From Hepsetus odoe (Eukaryota > Chordata > Actinopteri > Characiformes > Hepsetidae): DNA of 64,000 nucleotides. Below are positions 1 through 12,443 of the stretch, one piece after another. A program made the position numbers and the translations under genes. How positions within the stretch are numbered: the stretch's first letter is position 1; the number at the start of each line of letters is the position of its first letter. The stretch lies in NCBI GenBank assembly GCA_017165825.1, contig CM029374.1:4295486-4359485 (forward strand), given 5' to 3'. Under the pieces are notes generated by a model, which had not been told where the DNA came from, ran no database searches, and saw nothing but the letters and a program-made list of their open reading frames with translations.

Positions 1-251
1 TACTAAATGACCCCACTGCAACTGTCAAAATGTCATTGCATCCTTTCACTCCAAAACTACCACGTCATTGTACAGCTCAACGCACTTGGAGGAGAACATG
101 AACTGTCACTTCGGACACCTGCTGAATTTACCCTTCTACAGTGAACACACCCAATTATATCACCAGAAACTGATTACATGGAATAAAAAAAAGACATCCT
201 TGTTAGAAATGGGCAAAAAACAAGAAACTGAACTTTTGCATAAAAAAGACA

Positions 252-257
252 TTTATT
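252..257 (-). terminator. Candidate polyadenylation signal of the ahnak-like gene
   Basis: An AATAAA hexamer on the minus strand lies about 410 bases past the stop codon and is the first canonical hexamer I found downstream. It would give a short 3' UTR for a giant-exon gene. Bases 1-251 beyond it show nothing recognisable. Confidence 0.35.
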
Positions 258-665
258 AGAAAAAATATTTTGTACTAATTTTACATAGCCATTGGATATT
301 TTCTTCGCCAAAAGACATGCAGACAGAGGCAGCTGAAACGAAACGTTTAGTGTAGTTAACTAGGAGTCCAGCAATACTGATGAATATATGTCAAATTCGA
401 AGAATATACATCTATATTTTAGAGAAGAAAGAAATCTTAATATTTGCAGTGATTGCTGTTAATTTGTAAAACCTGTCTTACAAACGCTATACAAATAATT
501 ACGCCCCACTATAAACACCCATGATAGTACACAGTTTTTTATATTATTTATCTCTGACTGTACAAAAGTGGGCAGTTTGATGGGAAGCAACGATCTAAGT
601 CTTAAATATATCGTACTGTCATTGTCAGTGTTGTTCCCTGTTACGGAGAAAAAGATAATGTACTG

Positions 666-3600
666 TTAAACTTCATCTACATCAGATGCGGTGGACAAAC
701 CGAGCATGTTGTTAAGACGTTGAGAAATTGTGTCTTCTTCACTGGCTTCCTTGCCAGCACTGTTTGGACCAGAGGATGTCTGAGCTTCAGGGCCTGACTC
801 TGAAAGAGCAGTCAAATCACTCACGGAGCGAGCTGTAGACAGTTTTAGTCTTTCTTTGATGTCTACAGTTTGTGTCTGTCCATTCTCATTTGAAGGTCCA
901 GGGGACGTTTTCACCTCTGCCTTAGCCACAGGGCCTGGGTGTTCTGTCAGTGCCTTTGTGGGATCCCTGCTCAAGTCAACAGCCCCAATAATGTCCTCCA
1001 TAACCTTTTCTATGTTGGTCCTGGGAAGATGGTGTGTCTTGAACATGGGTATATCATCAGGAAGTATCACCTCTGCAGCAGCACTGGCCTCCCCACCTTC
1101 AACTTTTGGTGACTCGACTTTTGGAGTATTGACAACAGCTCCCTTTGATCCATCTTTCGACCGCCTGAAGGGCCATTTGAATTTACCTTTAGGAGGATTG
1201 ACATTCACATTCACATCTGGAGAACTGACATCTGGAGCAACATTAACTTCAGCTTTAGGTAAACTCAAATCCACATTGGGTGTCTCAACTTTGGGGGCAG
1301 ACATGCTCAGATCAGGTCCTTCAACATTTGCAGCAACTTCCACATCAGGACTTTTCACTGACTTCTTCAGTGTTGGAAATTTGAATTTCCTTTTCGGAAC
1401 CTGTAAATCGAGAGCTGGAGGACTCACATCAACATCTGGACTTTTAATATCGGCTTTGGGCAAATTTGCATTGACATCAGGAGCTTTAACTTCTGCCTCT
1501 ACCGCTGGTGCTGAAAGGTTGAGTTCTGGGGTTTTGACATCGGCATTAATTTCAGTTTCTGGTGTCTTTACTTTTGGAGAAGATTTGGGAAATTTGAGAG
1601 AGATGGGTTTAAACTTTCCAGAAGGAGACTCAGCTTTGACATCACAATCAGGGACATTGACTTGAGCTTTTGGTAGGCTCAAGTTAGCACTGGGTGCATT
1701 TATTTCTCCTCTAATCTTAGGGACGGAAACATTCAAATCTGCTTGGGCATCCAGATTAGGCTCTTGTACCTTTAATGCAGAGACATTTAACTGGGGCATC
1801 TTTAATTTTCCAGAAGGTATGTTAATGTCAGTATCTGGAGCTTTTACATCTACATTTGGGCTCACAATGCTTCCTTTGGGCAGGTTCAGATCTGCATTTG
1901 GGGCAGAGATATTGAGATCTGGTGTTTTTGCATCAATGTCCACCTTTGGAGCATTTAGACGAACTTGAGGTAAATCTGAATCTACAGCTGGAGCAGCAAT
2001 GTAGCCCTCAATTTTGGGTGAGGAAAGATCCACGTTGGGTACTTTTAGTTCAGCATCTGGTCCTTTGAGATCTGCTGTGGGTAAATTCAAATGTACATCT
2101 GGTGTCTTAAGGTCTGCCCCAGAGTCCCCTTTGACCTTTGGCCCAGAGAAATTTAACTGGAGCGTTTTGAAGCGTGGCACATTTACTTTTCCTGTTTGTC
2201 CATTAACATCAACATCTGGGACTTTAAGATCTACATCACCTCCCTTTACATCTACATTCGGGGCATTGAGGTTAAGATCTGGTGTTTTTGCACTGAGGTT
2301 TACATTAGGAGTCTTTAGGTCAGGTAAATTCAGTGTAGGTGCACTGATTTCCCCCTCAACTTTTGGGACATCGGGAACTGACACATCAACATCAGGGGTA
2401 TTAACATTACCCTCAACACTGGGCCCTTTCACTTTTGGCCGTGAGAAATTTATTTTGGGGAACTTGAATTTGGATGAGGTCTTCAGGTCTGCATCTGGAA
2501 CTTTAAGGTCTACATCTGGTGTTTGGAGGTCAACACTGGGAAGATCTGCATTGAGAGTGGGTGCTTTAACATCTCCTTCAATTTTAGGTGCTGAGAGGTT
2601 TAGCTCTGGTTTCTGGATGTTGAGTTCAGGTCCCTTGAGTTCTGCTTTGGGTAAATTCAGAGTGGCTGCACTGATTTCCCCCTCAACTTTTGGGACATCA
2701 GGAACTGACACATCAACATCAGGGGTATTAACATTACCCTCAACACTAGGCCCTTTCACTTTGGGCCGTGAGAAATTTAGTTTGGGGAACTTGAATTTGG
2801 ATGAGGTCTTCAGGTCTGCATCTGGAGATTTGATGTCTACATCTGGTGCTTTGAGGTCAACACTGGGCAGATCTGCATTGAGAGTGGGTGCTTTAACATC
2901 TCCTTCAATTTTAGGTGCTGAGAGGTTTAGCTCTGGTTTCTGGACATTCAGTTCAGGTCCCTTGAGTTCTGCTTTGGGTAAATTCAGAGTGGCTGCACTG
3001 ATTTCCCCCTCAACTTTTGGGACGTCAGGAACTGACACATCAATATCAGGTGTATTAATATTGCCCTCGACACTGGGCCCTTTCACTTTGGGCCGTGAGA
3101 GATTTAGTTTGGGCAGCTTGAGTTTGGATGAGGTCTTCAGGTCTGCATCTGGAACTTTGACGTCTACATCTGGTGTTTGGAGGTTAACACTGGGAAGATT
3201 TGCATTGACAGTGGGTGCTTTAACATCTTCAATTTTAGGTGCTGAGAGGTTTAGCTCTGGTTTCTGGACGTTCAGTTCAGGTCCTTTGAGTTCTGCTTTC
3301 GGTAAATTCAGAGTGGGTGCATTGATTTCCCCCTCAACTTTTGGGACATCAGGAACTGACACATCAATATCAGGTGTATTAATATCGCCCTCGACACTGG
3401 GCCCTTTCACTTTGGGCCGGGAGAGATTTAGTTTGGGCAGCTTGAGTTTGGATGAGGTCTTCAGGTCTGCATCTAGTGGTTGGAGGTTAACACTGGGAAG
3501 ATCTGCATTGACAGTGGGTGCTTTAACATCTCCTTCAATTTTAGGTGCTGAAAGGTTTAGTGCTGGTTTCTGAACACTAAGTTCAGGTCCTTTGAGCTCT

Positions 3601-5948
3601 GCTTTGGGTAAATTCAAAGTGGGTGCACTGATCTCCCCCTCAACTTTTGGTATGTCGGGAACTGACACATCAATATCGGGGGTATTAAAGTTGCCCTCAA
3701 CATCAGGCCCTTTCACTTTGGGCCGTGAGAGATTTACTTTGGGCAACTTGAATTTGGAGGTCTTCAGGTCTGCATCTGGAACATTGACGTTTAAGTCACC
3801 TTCCACTTTTGGTGCAGAGAGTTTGACATCTGGTGTTTTGACATCTAGGTTAGGCACCTCAACTTCAGCTTTGGGCAGTTTTGCTTCTAAATCAGGAGCT
3901 GTGACATTTAACTCTGGTGTCTTAATATCAGCATCTAGATTTGGCTTTTCCACCTTTGGTTTATTCAAATGTAACTTTGGAAGTTTCAGAGCGGGGAACT
4001 TATGTTTTGGAGCATTAACATTTACTTTGGGAGCTTTAATATCAACATCTGGGGTCTTTATCTCTCCTTGGGGTAAGGTCAGCTCAGCATTTGGGGCACT
4101 GATATCTCCTTTCATCTCAGGAGTGGACAGGTTTAGATCAGGTGCGGAAACACTAGCATCCAAACCATGTCCTTCAACTGTTGGTCCAGATACTCCAATC
4201 TTTGGCTTATTGATAGTTGGCAAATGGATTTTTCCAGAAGGTTTTTCAATGTCAATGTTTTTTCTTAGGTCTACTTCAGGTGTTTCAATATTCGCTGATG
4301 GTACCCCCACATTGGGTATGTTTATGTCTGCATTTACTTTCGGGGCAGATACATTCAGATCTGGAGTCTTTGCTTCTGCATCAATGTTCATTTTTCCTTT
4401 TGCCTTCTTGATTTTGGGCCATTTAAATTTACCAGAGGGGGTATTCATGTCAACATTTGCTTCATCAACAAATACGTCAGGGCCGCTGAGCTCAGCATTG
4501 GGTAAAGTCAAATCAGCATCTGGGGTCTTTATGTCAGCTTTGACATCTGGTATAGATAGGTCAGCCTCTGGCGTCTTGATGCTTGCACCAACCCTTGGAG
4601 CCTTAACTTTAGGCTTTGAGAGTGTCCATTTGGGCTTATGCACTTTTAGCTTTCCAGAGGAAGCTCCAACATCAACATCAGGGATGTCAGCATTCAGGTT
4701 TGGGCCTTTTACTTCTGCTTGTGGCAAATGTACGTCAACCGCTGGTGCTTTGAGATCATCATTTGGGACTGACAGATTCAAATCTGGAGTGTTTACTTTT
4801 ACATCTCCATCCAAGCTTGGCTTTTTAGACCTGAAGTTTGGCATCGTAAACTTTGGAGCTTTAAATCTGAGGTCTGTCTTCTTAACCTCTGCAGAGACTT
4901 TTTGAGAGTTCAGTGTTGGGGAAGAGACACTGATATCAGGGGTTTTGATGGTGCCATCTAGATTAGCACCTTCAACTTTTGGCCCACTGATGTCAACAGA
5001 TGGCATTGTGACCTTTCCACTTCCCCCCACACTCATGTCAGGTGCGGAGCCTTTCAGTTTGATCTGGGGGTGTTCTCCTTTGATCGATGGTGCTGTAAGG
5101 TCTCCCTTGATATTTGGGGAGTTTAACTTTCCATTCATACCATGGACTTCAACTGATGGTGCTTGAAGTTTTGGATCCACAAGTTTAGGAACATCACCCT
5201 TCGAGAGTAGATCACCAAGTTTCTAAAGGAAGGAAATGAGAATGAGTTGATTGAATAAAAGGCAAGAAGTGGAAATAAAAAACATAATAATATGTAAGTA
5301 TAGAGTTTGTTTTTCTAAAATCATCAACCAATAAGTCTCTTTGCCCTGTGTATGTGCTGAGACGTTGCTTACCACTCCAGCATTAAGGCCTCCTTTGGTC
5401 TTAACTTCAAGATTCTCATCGTAGGGCTGAATGAGCTTCAGCAATTTCATCACTTCATCTTTAGGCAGATGGGCTAAGTGAATTGTGGCAGCGACAATCT
5501 CACTTTGACCTGGAGAGTGTAAATAAAAATGTCATCAAACTCTTGCAGGGCTTAATGCAGGTCTTGTTACATGTAGGGTATTTAAGAGAAGAGATACACA
5601 TGGTATACAGGAAACACACACTGTTAAACTTGAGTGTGGAGGTTGAGGGCAAAACATGATCACTACCTTCTTGTAGACTGACTCCAGACTCTTTCATTCC
5701 GACATTCAGCACAGCTCCTTTCCCTGTTTTATTCAAAACCTCGCCTGAGGAGGCTGAACTCTGTATTTCCCCGCTCTAAAAACAGGCAGAATAAATGTTT
5801 ATTTTTTATTTAATCATATTTGCATCCACCATTTCACCATTTATTTCTGAAATGAAGACTTTTCTGAAACGAAGACTCAGTTTCCCCTTACCATTTTCTC
5901 CTTATTTGTTTACTGCTGCATATCACTAATGAAAGGTCTTTACGTAAT
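666..5948 (-). CDS. AHNAK-family giant repeat scaffold protein (ahnak-like)
   Basis: Four exons on the minus strand: 5948-5892 (mostly 5' UTR, ATG at 5894-5892), 5775-5667, 5509-5373 and 5222-666, with TAA at 668-666. All junctions are GT-AG and in phase, giving about 1,601 residues. The small exons encode a shortened PDZ-like segment (SEIVAATIH, then LPKDEVMKLLKLI) that matches the C-terminal half of the AHNAK PDZ module. The last exon is built of short beta-type repeats rich in P, K, D and V (APKIEGD, PDVDVK, GPKVKG types). The tail, from about KTHHLPRTNIEKV onward, is non-repetitive and acidic. In the family such proteins are large scaffolds at membrane and cytoskeleton; that role is inherited knowledge, not visible here. 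The protein is far shorter than mammalian AHNAK (over 5,000 residues). It could equally be named AHNAK2-like or periaxin-like. The family call is firm; the symbol is left blank. Confidence 0.85.
2440..3770 (-). repeat. Tandem ~109-residue repeats inside the ahnak-like exon
   Basis: The landmark encoding SRPKVKG recurs at 2441, 2768, 3095, 3419 and 3725 on the plus-strand numbering. The spacings are 327, 327, 324 and 306 bp, so about 109 codons per unit, always in frame. Nucleotide identity between neighbouring units is very high by eye, whereas repeats outside the block are diverged. This indicates recent in-frame duplication within the coding exon. Confidence 0.9.
5892..5948 (-). other. Probable first coding exon of the ahnak-like gene, ATG as last codon
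   Basis: Read on the minus strand, a pyrimidine-rich acceptor (CTTTTGACAG) precedes base 5948 and the exon ends at 5892 as AAAATG followed by gtaagg. The next exon opens in phase 0 with AGC GGG GAA, so translation would start Met-Ser-Gly-Glu. An in-frame alternative start in the following exon (the Met of GMKES) would lose about 25 residues. No transcript evidence is available; the call rests on splice-site quality and phase. Confidence 0.55.
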
Positions 5949-6017
5949 CTGTCAAAAGAAAGATTAGTATGTTTTAGTCATTAAAACGTTTTAGCTCCTC
6001 TGATCCCATAATGAAAA

Positions 6018-6257
6018 AAGTCAAAGTGACAACCCTTGTCATTGCAAGGTCACAGCACAGCACACCACAATGAAACTGGACCTCTGTGTTTAACCCATGC
6101 ACTCAAACTCTGTGCAGCAGGGGGCAGCTATTGGAAGTAGTGACAGGGATGGTACCTTGCTCAAGGGTACCTCAGGGCAACCTACTGGTAAGGGGTTTGA
6201 ACCCACAATCTTCTGACCCTGTGGCCAACTCTCTAACCACTAGCCCACCGCTGCCCC
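6018..6257 (-). mobile_element. tRNA-headed SINE, copy 1
   Basis: Full-length copy in reverse orientation. The head carries the Pol III box A-like TGG..TAGTGG region and the B box, seen here in reverse complement around GGTTTGAACCC. The body contains the conserved block around CAGTAGGTTGCCCTGAGG, and the tail ends near a CACTTTGACT stretch. A 15-base CTCF-like core lies at 6114-6128. Confidence 0.85.
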
Positions 6258-6809
6258 GATGATGAATGCTGTCTGACCAAACTGGAATTCTAGGATATGC
6301 TGCTGGCCATTCTCATGTGCAGAAGGCTCTGTGTGTCATAAGTTGGGTAGTGGAGACTTAGCAATCTCCTCTGAGCATATTCAATCATTTGATAACACTA
6401 CAGAGCCAGCAATGGGCAGGCTTATCTGAAAGAGAAGCCAATTGCAGGGCCTTTTATAGATTTGACATCATGGTGGAAAAGTTCCTCTTCCATAAATGGG
6501 TGTAAAAGGGTGTTGCGTCATTTGTGGTTCACAGCCCGGCGTCATGTATGAGAATACCTGGGTCCCCCCACTCACCAGACTGAATCATCAAACCAAAGCA
6601 CTCTCAAACAGCGGTTAAAAAAGAACCTCTTCCTGGTCATGGGAAAGCTTTTTTTTTTGGTGGAGGTTTTGTTTTGTTAAAAGTGTTATGAATCTTAATT
6701 ACTCAATGAAAATCAAGAGAACTGAGTAAATTCAAGTAATGTGAGTCTTTTTAAAGGTAGAAGTACAAAGTCATTTTAAAGCTTGAGCCTATACCCTGAA
6801 GGCCCATGT

Positions 6810-7033
6810 GGGCAGCGGTGGCCTAGTGGTTAGGGCGTCAGCCACATGATCGGAGGATCGAACCCCTTCCCAGTAGGTTGCCCTGAGGTTCCCTTGAGCA
6901 AGGTGCCGTCCCCATCACTGCTCCCCAGGCACTTTCAATAGCAGCCCACTGCTGCACATGTGTGTATGGGTGAAATGCAGAAAATGAATTTCCCATTCGT
7001 GGGATTATAAATAAAGGATTATTATTATTATGA
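6810..7033 (+). mobile_element. tRNA-headed SINE, copy 2, with LINE-type tail
   Basis: The head and body match the other copies (GTGGCCTAGTGGTTAGGG, then the CAGTAGGTTGCCCTGAGG block). After the TGAAATGCAG segment the 3' tail differs: TTTCCCATTCGTGGGAT followed by a TAA/ATT repeat. That tail reappears in reverse complement at 41376-41403. Confidence 0.8.
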
Positions 7034-8762
7034 AAAACTCTGCTTTTTAAAAAAAGAGTTTTTTTTGTAGGATTAAAACATTTGGAAGAGGAAGATGCAT
7101 TGAATCGGAACGCACATAGACTAATGATTGAACGAGAGCAGCTGAAAGAAAAAGAAAAAGAAAATGTCATGTGTAAAAATTGTCTATGCAGTTCATATTT
7201 GGAAAATATGCAAAACACAAACACAAGCTGTTTTAAATAAGTTTTCATGATATCAGTCTCTCGGTCCAAAGTAGTTCAGCTCATTTATATTAAATTCAGA
7301 AGTATTTCCTCTCAGATTGCTATTTGAAAGAGGCTCTGTACAAAGCAGCCAATCAAAACAGAGCTCATTTGCATATTTTAGTCTTAACTTTACATCATCA
7401 GCCTGTTTAAATTTGATACAGACCGGTTGAGGAGGCCATGTAAACATTAAATGTTAAATATATTTTTGTTTCATGACGATTTCCAACTTCTCTTTATTAG
7501 ATGTAATATATTATATCATTATATTTCATAATTTAAAAGCACAGTGGGCTGAACTACTTCTAACTTCCCTCAACACTAATATCATAAATGAACATTACTA
7601 CACTCCTGTGGGCTGAAAAGGATGACCTAATGAAAAACAGCTAATTTTCCAAATATGGACTAGTTGAACAGTTGGACTAGATCTATTATAAAATGGTTTC
7701 CATGATATGGGACTTCTGAAGCTTAGTCACCTGAAATTTATATAGAAACATATTGTCGATTTTATAATCTTGTATAGCTGTTTAGCTTTCTAAGACAAGG
7801 AAAATGTCTCCAAGGAAACTTTAAAGATTTTGGTCCATTTCTACTGGTCCATTGCTTCTGAAAGTTTAAAGGATATCAAGGGCAGTTCTAAGGTTTTGAT
7901 ATTTGACAGCACTGATATGAAAAAGGTATATTGTGAATGATTACAAATCATTACAGTAATCATTACAGTAATATGACTTACATTTAAATCAATATTGTAC
8001 TGTGAGGTTGTGTTCATAAGGCTAGATAAGCCTTTTATGACATTTTATAAATGTACATTACCATTTATAAAGGTTTATTTCATGTCATGAAAGCTTCTTT
8101 AGCTGTAGGTCTAATCTACTCATCAGTAGACATTTGATTAAATAAACCATTATAAATGTCTATGTAGTTTGATGTCCATTGTCAAAAGAGACATAAGTAT
8201 ATTATTTTTTCTGCTAGAATGAGAGCTGCACACTGTTTCTCATACTAATTGTTCCGAACGCGAGGTACTGTTTGGGTGTTTTCCCTCAAGTTCCCCACCG
8301 GCTCCTTGACTAATTACTCATAGTCAGTTCTAAAGCAGCCTACAGTTTACTTTGCTGTGGCTTCTTTCATTATCATTATAACTATCAGCATTTATGATTT
8401 TTACAAATACCTAAAGATAACCTGAACTTCAACGGTATCCGCCGTTGAAGTTCAGAACATTCAATGTCCCTCTCATTCCAGCTCATTAGAGAGACTCCTT
8501 TCAGATCGCTTTGAGGCAAACCCATTGCATTACCATCGATCTAAACTTTACTCAGCAGAGCAAAGATCCCGAGTGATGCTGTTCACTGACTATAGTCATG
8601 ATCTTGTTGTGCATACCGGTAAATGATTATCAGATACTGCCTAGGCATTCAAGATATGTCCCATTCATTATTACACAAGCAACAAAGAAACAAATGAGTT
8701 ATTAAATTTGCACTGAAACCAGTGAGGGCCTGTTCACCTTTCGTTTAACTGGAGGTCTATGT
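7034..8762. other. Intergenic, no gene seen
   Basis: AT-rich unique-looking DNA with only short open frames and no homology I recognise. The one structured item is the perfect inverted repeat at 8422-8455, listed separately. Confidence 0.6.
8422..8455. repeat. Perfect 14-bp inverted repeat with 6-base loop
   Basis: The left arm CTGAACTTCAACGG (8422-8435) pairs perfectly with 8442-8455 across the loop TATCCG. It could be a remnant of a palindromic insertion or a chance hairpin. No flanking target-site duplication was recognised. Confidence 0.8.
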
Positions 8763-8994
8763 GGCAGCGGCGGCCTAGCAGTGGTGGCCTAGTGGTTAGG
8801 GAGTTGCCCAGGATAGGAAGATTGTGGGTTCGATTCCCTCACCAGTAGGTTGCCCTGAGGTACCAGCAATGTACCGTCCCTGTCACTGCTTCCCCGGGCC
8901 CTTTCAATAGCTGCACGTATGTGTTTGGGTGAAACGCAGAGGTTGAATTATGTTGTGCTGTGTTTCACAATGACAAGGGTTTTCACTTTCACCT
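8763..8994 (+). mobile_element. tRNA-headed SINE, copy 3
   Basis: Near full length. The first ~17 bases of the head are duplicated (GGCGGCCTAGCAGTGGTGGCC), followed by an intact B box GGTTCGATTCC, the body block, and the CACAATGACAAGG and CACTTTCAC tail. Confidence 0.85.
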
Positions 8995-11726
8995 TAAGAC
9001 AGCTGATTTAGAGAGACCTTTGTCCTTTTAGCTACAGGGCATATTCCTTTTTCATTTAGCTGGAGGCCCATGTTAATTTAGTTTAGCTGGAGACCATCTT
9101 AACAGTTAACTGGTCGTGTCCCTTGGTTTTGGATTAGACTAGAAACTTCAGCCTACGCTGTATCTGTCAGCACTCTCATCCATTTAGTATAAAGGGCAGT
9201 TCTCTTTTGTTTTAGGCAGAGACACACCCATTAAAGGAAATACTGGATTTTCATTGAGCCCTTTATTAAATTCACATACTACAGTAGTCGGTGCCTGATG
9301 TGCATAACAAAAACCAGTTATGCACTGGGTAACACCCAGGTACTCAACAGACCCCCATTCATTATCATTCAGGCAGAGAGGAAAACCGGACTCCTGAGTA
9401 CTGTACTAGTTTATCTTGGGCACTATGCCTCTTTTGTTTATATAGATAACGATGTTAATTTGTTTTTTGTTTTTTTACCATTTTGTCCCTGTTGCAACTC
9501 AGCTGATAATGCTGGGAAACAGAGGGCTGAGATTATTCAGATATCCTTGCACTGAATGGAAAGAAATATTCACACTCATATTCATATTCAAAGGAGCGCT
9601 CGTCTGCCTCCTTTAGAGATAAAAACATTCATCAAACCCTTAGCATTTCATCTTTTCAAACAGTGATTAAGTGTGCGAGTGCTAGTGTCACACCAGCTCA
9701 TGGCACTGGTATGTCAAGCATGGTGCCGGCTTTGAGGTGAATGCGCAAAACCTGTCGGTTCGGATGAGTGGATGTTTACGTGCCATGTACCAGACTTGGC
9801 TACATACTTCTTTCTGTCTCTGATAAACACGCCTCCCATTGACACCTTGCTTCAGCTAACACCATCCATACCCACATGCATGAGCTTATCTGCATTTTAA
9901 TGGAATGGATTTAACCCTGGCCAGTTATCATTACACCAAACTCGGGAACCATTATTTGGATTATGAAACAACCTAACCTCTTTTTTCAATGATCATTGCG
10001 ACTCTCATCTCAGAAGCACAACCAGATTCCATATATGTCTCCATTGATTTTATGTCCAGAAATGTCTATGGAGAGTCAGAATGCATGTTCACTGAACAGA
10101 TCTGTAACTACATTCATACAATTTATAAGACCACACCTACTGAACATGCAGGACCAACTCTCCACTCCTAGGCTAGGTCTTATCCCCTAGCAAATCAATC
10201 AGTCATGTGTTAAGACAACACTTGACACTGATATAAATGTTAGGCACCCAAGAGAAGGGTAAGAGATGTGAAGGCTCCTAATAGCCCTTCTTAGATTAAA
10301 GCTGGCTGGTGAAACTGATCCACAGCTCTGTTGAGATTAGTGTTGAGATCCCCCTTCCAACAGATTCAGTTCATGAAGGCCTTGCTCATTAAACGATGGC
10401 TTCAACATAGATCTGCCTAACCAACCACTCCAGACCCCTTGATGGTGTTTCCTAGTTAGGCAGATGTCCTAAGACAAAGCTGGAGAAGATACAGGACTTA
10501 TATGTTCCGAATGTAATATTATTTACGTCCAACTAATTAAAAAGTTTAGCAAGCTAAATGAAGTGGTTGCCTTATCCTGCAAAACATGCCTCCACAAAGC
10601 CAGCTCAACTGGAAGTTAAAAATAAGAATGAAATGTAGTGTCTTGGTAAACTATCCAAAATATAAGATACTGTGAAAATAAAAGGTACAACATGGTCCAT
10701 GGTTTGTCGCAGGAAAAACAGCACCTTTTCATGATCTAATGTTTTAAACGAGAACAGTAAAACCGATTGCATAAAGTCAGGACAAGGTGTAAGAGTGCAA
10801 CCTAAAAATTATACCAGCATTTGAATATGGTGGAATATGTTCCTGAACTAAAAGTGCTGCAGGCATTTCTTTGAAGGTACCACCCTAACAACATTTTTTT
10901 CTGAGAGTGTAATTCCCAATGGTACAAACATCATAAATTCACACACCAGATGTATAATTGTGTCTCTTAAATTAACTGGAGAGGTGGACTATGCTCACTT
11001 TAGCAGGAAAAGGCCATATTTATACTTTTCGAATAATAATTTGAAACACAAATGTTAAATACAAAGCCAGGAGTCAAGAAAAGGTTAATACAGCTACAAT
11101 TTAAAACTGCAAGGGATACGGTGCAATTATGCTCCCCAACTAAAACTACACGCATCCTTGATGATTCCAACCCTACTGACAGCGATCTGAAAGGTTTAGT
11201 TGTTTCTCACAATTTACATAGTTTAACATTTTCATAGTTTAACAGGAAAATCATGCAGCAAATGTGCAAACTGCACAAAGGACAATACTAAAAACGCAGA
11301 TCTGCAGTTTCGGCAGTTCTATGGAAGGCACACCTCAGCTACTTCCTCAACTCACTTACCATAGTTGAATCCGCACCGACCAGTATAACATTCATAGCAT
11401 CTGCCACCAAACCACTAATGCTAATGCTAATACTAATAATAATAATAATAATCCGTTTTCTCTTTATACCCAAGAATACCCAACAAATGCCTGCCGTGGA
11501 TGATATGGGTTTTTGCTGGTCTTACCTAATGATGCTCAAGGGTCTAACTGTGAGAAGCAGGTGGAGATGTTGACTCCTCTAAAGTTCTGCTCAATCTGGC
11601 TTCTTGTTCATTTGTTCAGGCTAAAACACCTGACAGATAAACCTAAACCAAGCAACTGAACAGGTTCTGCAACACAGCAACCCGCCTCCCTTGCTGACAA
11701 AACCTGGCAGCAACAGAGCCACCGAA

Positions 11727-11730
<4 letters not shown>
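8995..11730. other. Intergenic, no gene seen
   Basis: The short open frames here (up to 85 codons) lack recognisable domains, codon bias or splice context. No repeat family was recognised apart from a small AAT run near 11437-11452. Confidence 0.55.

Positions 11731-11778
<48 letters not shown>
11731..11778. repeat. GA dinucleotide microsatellite
   Basis: About 24 uninterrupted GA units. The serine/leucine-repeat frames read from it on the minus strand are artefacts. Confidence 0.97.
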
Positions 11779-11781
<3 letters not shown>

Positions 11782-12386
11782 AGAGGAGAAAGAGAGAAAC
11801 TTTAACAGGCTTTGCAAGGTTTCTTAAATGACACACGGTTTTGAGGAACGATTGCACTATCAAGGCTGCCACACAACCTTCGACATAGGGTTCTTCATAA
11901 AAGAGGCCTGTAAGGCTGTGGGATATGACCTTTCAGAAAGTTGCCCAGTCCCCCTACCCCAGTAATCAACAAGGAAGTATCTTTATTTTTCATGTATTTC
12001 TTATTTTTCTTCATTTTGCTTTAAATGTTTCTTTGCAGTAGCAGTTCCTCAGCTCTACAGCCAATGCTTTAATACCTCTCTAGCTCAGACTCAGCATTGG
12101 GCACTTTGACCTTAGGCCTAAGTACAGCATCTCCAGTGCTTAGGTGCATTCAAAAGGAGCTGAATTTTCCAATATTAGATTACTCCCACATTTGTCAGTA
12201 ATCACACTGATCCAACAGACTTTAAACTTTAGGCCAGTAGCTCTCAATCCCAGTCCTTGTGATTAAGCTGACTGGGCCTGCAAGGAGCTTTTTAATCAGG
12301 TGTAATTGATGAAACCAAGCATGTGGGCCAGGACTTTGATGGTCCCTAAATGTGCTTGTCTTCATTAAACTGTCAGAGGGCTTTAT

Positions 12387-12443
12387 CCATTCATCCATTC
12401 ATCCATTCATCTCTCCGTCCATCTGTCCATCCATCCATCCATC
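12387..12443. repeat. ATCC-type tetranucleotide microsatellite
   Basis: An imperfect run of CATTCATC and CATCCATC units. Confidence 0.85.

Noticed and set aside
856..4905. Three long plus-strand open frames (269, 519 and 437 codons)
   Set aside because: They are antisense shadows of the ahnak-like repeat exon. Their serine/threonine/glycine-rich repeats are the complement of the sense repeats, with no homology, start context or splice sites.
11608..11872. Two minus-strand frames with Ser-Leu repeats
   Set aside because: They are translations of the GA microsatellite.
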